Shown here piece by piece: positions 57,346 to 64,000 of a stretch of 64,000 nucleotides of DNA. Origin of the DNA: Liriodendron chinense (lineage: Eukaryota; Streptophyta; Magnoliopsida; Magnoliales; Magnoliaceae); the NCBI GenBank assembly GCA_003013855.2, contig PVNU02003901.1, positions 31,867 through 95,866 of the forward strand, in the 5' to 3' direction. Under the pieces are notes generated by a model, which worked only from the letters and a program-made list of their open reading frames with translations, was not told where the DNA came from and did not search any database. The position numbers and the translations under genes are program-made. How positions within the stretch are numbered: position 1 is the first letter of the stretch; every line of letters starts with the position of its first letter.

Positions 57346-60300
57346 TGCCTATCAAAAGTAGACTATCAGATCTGAGCCATTGAATTATCATCAAGTATGA
57401 TCAAAGTAGTTTAACGGTTAAAATAAAACTTCAACTGTTAAAAATATTTGAAAACTCATTTAAAACATTTAGAGTGTCGGGCCCAGTAGAAAAATCACTT
57501 GATGAGTGTGATGCTCTGAATTTCAGGGGTCAGTACAACCTCAATCCTCAAGATTCCGGGTGTCACTTATGCTTTACGGAAGTCTGATTTCTTGTTTAAG
57601 ATCCATAAGGCAACAAAGCACAAATTAAGAATCAATTTAAGCAGTAAACTAAAGACGAAAATTAAATTTAAACTTGACCAATATAAAAAGTGGAAGTAGA
57701 ACAACTCTCCCGTAAAGTCATCGAACTCAGCCTACAAGGCATCCTCCTCTGAGATACATATATCTATCACAACAGATCCTGGTGGTGTTTTGAAACACCG
57801 TCCTAGGAGTGGGAGAGTGATTAACTCAGTGAGAATTATAATTTAAAGTTTAACATGTTATCAAACAAATAGGGTTAGGCATTAATTCTAAACAAAACAT
57901 CAAAGTTCCTAGTCTAGTTCATTAATGCATGAATGACATGAGTTCGCACACCATGCATGTTCCGGATATAACATGAGGAATACAGAGTGACACTGATGCC
58001 ACATCAAGCAACTAAGCACTCACAGAAACTCCAAATGCAAATGGGTTGGATCTTGTTTCAACATCCTGGCCTTTAACAGTTAGCCAATTGCCTAGGGGAG
58101 TCATGACGTGTATGCATGATTTGTTTGGGTTTTATTAAGTCATTTTTCACTCAGCATATTGGTGAAGCCGGAATACCATTATCCAATCATTGATCCTGAA
58201 CAGGACTATCTAACTCCCAACTGTGCAATGCGAATCATCATTAGTAGCCCACGCTTCCTTATCACTTCCACATACCAAAATAAAGTTCTCAACATCCTGT
58301 TATAGCGGGGCTAACCAACCTTCTCGGGAATACCGATAGGGTTCGTTGTCCCACCAATCGCTCTAAGGACACTACGGGGAGGTGACTCACCCCAGCGTAA
58401 GCCGATGACTCGAACACAGTGTCTCATACCACCATGCCCGGCCCAAGAGACTTATCGGGATCACCTTGCACTTATAGTTATTAATGGACCTAACACTTTC
58501 TTAGGATCCGGTATTCCATATTTAGGGGACTGTATGACCATAATCATCAAACACACTTTCTACCATGCATTGACAAATTCAACTAATTCTAGGGCCGTTC
58601 GTCTAGACCGGCATGGGCCCAGGCCAACCGCGTAGTCAACTACTATCGACCATCCGTGTCTCCCCCAGAGCAACTGAATATGTCTTGGGTAGCCAACATA
58701 TCTGGGCTATCCGCCTCAGAACGTTTAGGACAGATATTCTATTTCACAAAGCTTATTTATTTTGCAGCATACTTATAACTTGGAAAAATCCTAACTCGAC
58801 GTCATGCATGATAATTCTAATTTATCTACATACAAGTAATTCTATATTCGATCTACACATAATACACATCATTCTAACAGTTTTATCTCACATAAGCATT
58901 TTATCAAACACCTTTGCTACAGAAAGTTAAGATAACATATATACTGCAATAATGCGGAAATAAAACAATTAATAAAGATAAGCATACCCTAATGACTTAA
59001 TCAATCCTAAATACATCCAAGGTTGATAAAAGCAAACCTAAATGTATAATTATGCACCTTATGGTTTTGAGTTCCCCGATCGTTCAATTATCTAGGGGTA
59101 GGGTCCGACGAGAATCGACTAGGCTTATATGAAAAACAACATTAGGGTGAGATCCCTTTTGCTCAACCCTATAATGCATCGGAAAGAGAGGTAAGATCGG
59201 TGTCTTACCTCCAATCTCAACGGAGTGGACACACACCTAACACATGAAGCAAGGGCGGAAGATCAAGCTAGAGATGCAACCACAAGCACCACAACACAAT
59301 CCAACACACCCCTCTCTTCTCTACCTTCACTCTCTCTCTCAATCTCAAATGGCTAGAAAAAAAGGATTGGGAGAAATGTCCCAATCCAACTCTATTTATA
59401 GGCCCAGTTTGACTCAATTGGCCCTGGTGGTTAATTTGTCACACAAATGACCCTAGGAAGTGTTAGTTTCCTTAGTAGAAGTCTACCAGGACCCATATGT
59501 GCCCATCCAAACCATAGGATAGTTATGACGTGAGAAGATCTATGTAAGGCTACAATCATTCGCAATTCGGATGCGGCGATCAATGGACAAGGAGTAATGT
59601 CTAGTCAACAGTCACCGATCATCTATCGGGGCCACGACTTTAGGGATGTATGCGGAAAAATATTTGGCACTAGGGTCCTAAGTTTCGTCGAAATATGACG
59701 ACTCGAAAGCCAAAACTTTGCGTAAGATTGAATGACAGAATTCACTTAAATTCCTAAAATATTATAAAGGTATTCACACATGTCATGCACTTGCCTTGCG
59801 AGCCCAAGTCGAACAATTCGATATGCTATTTGGTCTCGATGTCCCACAATGGACGTCAAGCCCACTAAGACGAACAATTTTTCTTAGTTTCGAATTTGAC
59901 GGCCGACTAATGAGCGGTTTAGAGCTTATTCGATGATTTCAGCTATTTTCGGAATAAAGTAAAAGGCAAGATTTCTTGTGTATGACGCGTAGGGTCGGAT
60001 CGAGTACTAAAGATCAACAAGTGGTAAAATAAGATAATTTTAGTGAAGAATTTTTTGAAAATTCTCAAAATTCAAATTGACGAAAATCCGGGTCGTTACA
60101 ACGAGTCCTTGATCTATCCAAATCAAAATCATAAATATATTACTAAGCAAACCACTAGATCCCTTATTGGCCCATGCAAGAATCAACAACCCTAAATGAA
60201 AGTACCCAGCTACATTCAGTTTATTGGCCCATGCATGGACTGGTAGGAAAAGTCAGAGCCGAGTAGTCAAGTTCGTGAGTTCGTAACCATTATACGTACT

Positions 60301-60930
60301 CAAGTATAAGGATCAAACCATCTTTTATGTATCATCAAGTCTTGATTTCAGAATCACTGTTTAAGCTAATGGGCCCCCAAATTGTTAACTTAATCTCAAT
60401 CCACCAATGTGATTGACAAAAGATCCGAACCTAGATCATTTGTTCATGGCACACCCACACTCCTGTACAGAGTAAGGACAAGGCACAAAATGATACCAAG
60501 TTGGCTCCGCATGGTGGAGACTATTCATTGTGACTCAAGTCAATCCCCTCAACAAGATGACCGTGCATCTCATGAACTGATGTTCACAAGTGTGTCCCAC
60601 ACACCTCTGACTGTCATGGGCAAATTAACAAGGTATTGAGATGTATGAACCACAACTCTCCCATGTTAATAACTGTCGTATCCAATCTCAAGTTTCAAAA
60701 GACAATCAAAGGAATCATTCAGCAACAAATCTAATGAATATAAGATAAGAGCAACACTAAATATGCCTAAGGCATATCACATGTCCAATCTATAACCTAT
60801 GATCACCTTGATCCATGACTAGATCCATTAAAGCACATTCATGTAGTTAGTGAATTAGGGTGCCCTAGGTTTGCTAGAACACTGATTCTAACAATTGGAG
60901 TCTACCTTGGATGCACATGTTCCGGACTTC
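57287..60930. other. Second copy of the 29849-33455 block
   Basis: Colinear with 29849-33455 and clearly similar throughout, including sequence on both sides of the Tekay solo LTR and about 35 bp past the TGTTAGAATC terminus (60895). It diverges at GGATGCACATGTTCCGGAC. Confidence 0.88.
57507..60100 (-). mobile_element. Tekay/Del-type chromovirus solo LTR, copy 2
   Basis: Same ends as copy 1 (minus TGTAACGACCCGGATTTTCG to AGAGCATCACA) and the same target site, ATGAG (57502-57506) / ACGAG (60101-60105). Minus-strand TATAAATA box at 59393-59400. 2594 bp. Confidence 0.87.
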
Positions 60931-60944
60931 ATCCAACGCCTGTA

Positions 60945-61083
60945 AAAATAGAGCCGGCCTGTACCTAGCCCTACCCATACCGTGACCCATACCCGACCCG
61001 GCCTGTAGCATCTGCAAGTGCTGTCATGATGTCTCAAACCTGAGACCTGCTGGTTGTCAAACTCGTACACATGTTTGGGATTC
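60945..61083 (-). mobile_element. SINE with 19-bp target duplication
   Basis: Flanked by ACTTCATCCAACGCCTGTA (60926-60944) and ACTCCATCCAACGCCCGTA (61084-61102). On the minus strand CAGGTCTCAGGTTTGAGAC resembles a polymerase III B box. GGCCGGGTCGGGTATGGGTC follows and the A-rich end is adjacent to the left duplication. Confidence 0.7.
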
Positions 61084-61102
61084 ACTCCATCCAACGCCCG
61101 TA

Positions 61103-61125
61103 TAATAATAATAATAATAATAATA
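61103..61125. repeat. (AAT)n microsatellite
   Basis: Tandem AAT units immediately after the SINE target duplication. Confidence 0.92.
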
Positions 61126-62204
61126 AAACACGTGAATAGAGCCTTTGCTCTTTCACGTGAGGTTATATGCATGATTCACATAACCCACGTTATATGGACG
61201 TGTTCAGGTGTGGTAAGGTGTACATATGAACGGTAATAAGATGGTAAACAACATACTTATCAGCTTTTCCACTCCTTCGTCTCTCAAAAAAAATGTTAAA
61301 AAGCTAAAAAAAAAATTATCTGAAATGATTACGTACTTTTGAATAAAAAAGCTATTTATTATTAATCATAAACCAAACATACTTACCTAAATAAGTTATT
61401 TATCTACTGCTGTAAGTAGAAAAAGTAACTTATTTGGTAGTATCCAAACGAGCCATAAATATCATGTTATTACCGTTCTCAATCGAGGATGAGTTGGTGC
61501 CCACTTACACTGATTAAAAATCTCTTCTGATCATAGGCCCACCTGATTTTTGTCCTTACGCTTCATCCATTCCAAATGAATGTTATTAATGGCCTACATT
61601 TCATATACACTACACGGTCGCCCCTGGGTCCTGCACCATGGCTCAGTGATAGCTAGAGGTCCTGTTTGCACTTCATAGGCAGCCTTGAAAAAATTATACT
61701 GATTGGATGATCCAAACCGTCCAATTAGTGGCTTGCAGAAATTTATGGAAAAGATTGTTCATTAAACATTGGTCCACTCACAGATATTTAAGACATCAAA
61801 TTGATGTATGTTTTGCACGGTGAGAAAGAAGATTTGATTAGAACTAATGGACGGATCAGATGGGTGATGTGGCTGATGAAAAGTCCAAATGCAACTATGT
61901 GCATGGTAAGGTTTCCATCCCATTCATCCGGCCATCAAATGGATTCATGGAAGTATACGTAAGAGTAAGAAAATCGGATTGTTGAGATCATCCGATCTGT
62001 TGAATTTCTGGGCCATGTCCACTGGCAATGGGAACACAATTTGGACGTCCAGCCTTGAAAAGTACATTTTCTCACCCTATTAGGTGGGGCAATGAGCTGG
62101 GCGGCCCACGAGCCCAGTCTGGCTTTGGACTGGGATTGGACCTATTAGCTTGACCCATTGGCCAGGGTTGGGCCTCACATGTGTGACCCGATCAATTTCA
62201 GGCC
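61126..62204. other. Intergenic, no gene; possible SINE head at 61640
   Basis: CATGGCTCAGTGATAGCTAG (61637-61656) resembles a polymerase III A box, but no B box or tail follows. Otherwise nothing was recognised. Confidence 0.35.
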
Positions 62205-62411
62205 GGTCTTGGGCTCAATTCATTTTAGCCCAACCCAGGTCGACCTAAGTTCATGTGTACTTGTGTTCTTAGCGGTCTTGGGCTCAATTCATTTTAGACC
62301 AACTCAGGCTGACCTAAGCTCATGTGTACTTGTGCTCTTAGAAGTCTTGGGCTCAATCCATATTTGCCCAACCCAAGCGGGCCTAAGTTCATGTGTACTA
62401 GTGTTCTTAGC
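62205..62411. repeat. 69-bp tandem repeat, three copies
   Basis: Units start at 62205, 62274 and 62343 with GTCTTGGGCTCAATTCA and contain TTCATGTGTACTTGTG. The flanks are rich in GGGCTTGGGCC/CCCAACCC text like that in hAT-type MITEs. Because 69 is divisible by 3, a plus frame (62158-62445) shows a 23-residue repeat, but codon content gives no support for a protein. Confidence 0.88.
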
Positions 62412-62824
62412 TTCTTACAGATATGCCGACACGATCATTGGTTAGCCAACACATGTATCTTACATGTTGACTCTGGTGTATTGTCCTCAATGCCTATTGC
62501 TTTGTAAATGTATGGCCCACCTGATCAATGGATGGATTGGGAATATTCACCATGATGGAAATCAGGACTAGATCAATATTCGGCCATGCTAGGCCCAACC
62601 CATTTTGAGGCTCGGGCTTGGCGTTTTTGCCAGGCCCATTCTCATGAGTAGTACAAATGGGGGCATGAACAGGCCGGGTTAGGGTTGGCCCAAGCTCTAT
62701 TGAAAAAGGTTCGCATTGTTCAACATAGACCCAAGCCCAGCCCAGATGAGCCCAGCCCAGAATATTTATGATGAGCCTCAGCGTGAGGGTTAGTCTAATT
62801 GGAGCGCCTGAGGGTTAGTCTAAT

Positions 62825-62826
<2 letters not shown>
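62412..62826. other. GC-rich degenerate repeat with GGCCCAACCC/GGGCTTGG motifs
   Basis: Text such as GGCCCAACCCATTTTGAGGC, GGGTTAGGGTTGGCCCAAGC and CCCAAGCCCAGCCCAG resembles the inside of hAT-type MITEs, but I cannot define ends. Confidence 0.35.

Positions 62827-62868
<42 letters not shown>
62827..62868. repeat. (GA)n microsatellite
   Basis: About 20 GA units, preceded by a short direct repeat of GAGGGTTAGTCTAATTGGA. Confidence 0.93.
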
Positions 62869-62869
<1 letters not shown>

Positions 62870-63327
62870 GCTACAACTACAAGCCAAAAATCGCACTGTT
62901 CAGATGATTCTAGCGGTATGATCAATCACCATAAAAATGAACGACCAAGATCATTTTCGAAAAAAGAGGGCCAATCAAGAATTTATATATACCTCATGTT
63001 CGATGGAGATCGTCTTGGATTGCTTATGTTTCTAAAGCAATATTACTTCTGTTAGACAATCCTAACCATTCCATCCATGGGTTGAAAATGGATGGCTATG
63101 AAAAATAAGGGTAAATTACTTAGGTATTGGATTGTCCAATCACTGTGATTTTTGCATGTTGACCCGTGAAATATGTGTTGGGTCAAATTGAAAAGATTAG
63201 ATCGGTTGATTGAATTGTACAAGTGCCTCAATCCAACTAGGAGCACCATAAGAAATGATGCAGTTCTCTCAGAGATTCTCTTAGTTGGAGTACTATAACT
63301 TACAGTACTACAGAGCACTACAGTACT

Positions 63328-63330
<3 letters not shown>
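62869..63330. other. Intergenic, nothing recognised
   Basis: No gene supported; the long minus frame that crosses this stretch and the TA microsatellite is judged accidental. Confidence 0.4.
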
Positions 63331-63388
<58 letters not shown>

Positions 63389-63410
63389 GCGCGCGCGCAC
63401 ACACACACAC
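63331..63410. repeat. Compound microsatellite (TA)n(GC)n(CA)n
   Basis: TA run to 63385, then GCGCGCGC and CACACACA. Confidence 0.93.
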
Positions 63411-63639
63411 AATTCAATCCATCGGTCCACACTTTCCATAAGGTTGTCAACTCATTGGTTACTCGACCATGCAGAAAATACACCAACAAGGTGACTTCAG
63501 CCATCTGATCAACCACCATAGACGTTGGACGGTTAGGATCATTTATAATATATAAAAAAAAAATAGATCCAATCAACAAATCCATGTACTAGTTTCCATA
63601 TCATCGTGGATGGTTATTAAAGGGAAGGGCAGCGTACGG

Positions 63640-64000
63640 ATGGATTGGATACATCTAATAACTGAAGCTTTTGCACGGTAGCCTATGTGAGACTTAATCT
63701 TAATGCGGAATAAACGGATCTCTATGCATCGAATAATGGAGATTCCTTACTGTAATCTTAAAGCCATACCTGATTGGGAAGACATTCCCGATGCCGTCGT
63801 GTTGTCGAGAAGAACGCTTGGTCTTCCGCACCTAACACCTTTATGAGAACCTCTCAATGGGGACTAGGGTTTTCTCTTGTGTGTTGGTGAGGGGACCAAA
63901 ACGTATATTTATAGGAAAGAGGGCCAGAGAAGCTTACCCATCACACTTCTCTCCTCTAAGGTCTCCACACCGTAGGTTTCCATATCTGGCTTAATAACCG
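63640..64000 (-). mobile_element. Possible LTR running off the right edge
   Basis: A minus-strand TATAAATA (63906-63913) with CTTTCC/CTTCTCTGG context and a long non-coding downstream stretch resemble an LTR promoter region. No terminus or repeat partner is in the window, so this is tentative. Confidence 0.3.

Noticed and set aside
61637..61656. Polymerase III A-box-like sequence as a tRNA gene
   Set aside because: No B box, no cloverleaf and no 3' partner could be found.
63052..63585. 177-codon minus-strand open frame
   Set aside because: Its middle is the TA/CA microsatellite read as Ile-Tyr and Cys-Val repeats; flanks show no domain and the region looks non-coding.

Overview
This is 64 kb of plant nuclear DNA in which transposable elements (TEs) and their remains cover most of the bases. 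The plant call rests on the LTR families (CRM, Tekay, Athila and Tat-type Ty3/gypsy, plus Ty1/copia LTRs), tRNA-derived SINEs, an L1-type LINE tail, a hAT MITE with an 8-bp target duplication and a plant-type small membrane protein gene. A long foldback repeat with GGGCCCAC-type ends recurs about a dozen times. I associate that repeat with magnoliid-type genomes, but only from memory and with low confidence.

Only one host gene family is present. The C-terminal tail of a polyglutamine-rich protein runs in at the left edge (to 203), and a complete 239-residue paralogue lies at 25325-26044 on the same strand. Sequence downstream of both copies is related, so 1-5.9 kb and 25.3-28.0 kb are two diverged copies of an old segmental duplication.

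Layout. 1-9 kb: gene tail, foldback MITEs, a hAT MITE, a possible solo LTR, a LINE tail and microsatellites. 9065-18419: a non-autonomous LTR element inserted in a MITE; it carries a copia solo LTR (9819-10462) and a complete but decayed minus-strand CRM-type element (11855-17662). 18.4-25.1 kb: the rest of that MITE, SINEs, a second LTR element (19172-23359) split by a solo LTR (19203-20837), and a near-perfect 0.95-kb palindrome (23624-24575) about 0.75 kb upstream of the gene. 25.3-29 kb: the intact gene, its duplicated flank and a copia solo LTR (28210-28871). 29-37.4 kb: a Tekay-type solo LTR inside another LTR, then Tekay leader sequence. 37.4-56.9 kb: an Athila-type element whose reverse transcriptase is split at 42812/53522 by a 10.7-kb Tat-type element. 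57.3-60.9 kb: a second copy of the 29.8-33.4 kb block with the Tekay solo LTR at the same site. 61-64 kb: a SINE, tandem repeats, microsatellites and a possible LTR edge.

No TE here looks autonomous: each pol frame has stops, frameshifts or missing domains. The most unusual observations are (i) a Tat element that lacks integrase and whose 3' LTR is preceded by about 117 bp of the Athila sequence that also flanks its 5' LTR; (ii) GACCGGTC-type dyads lying upstream of the TATA box in several unrelated LTR families; (iii) the large palindrome near the gene; and (iv) a 246-bp inversion across the Tekay/Athila junction.
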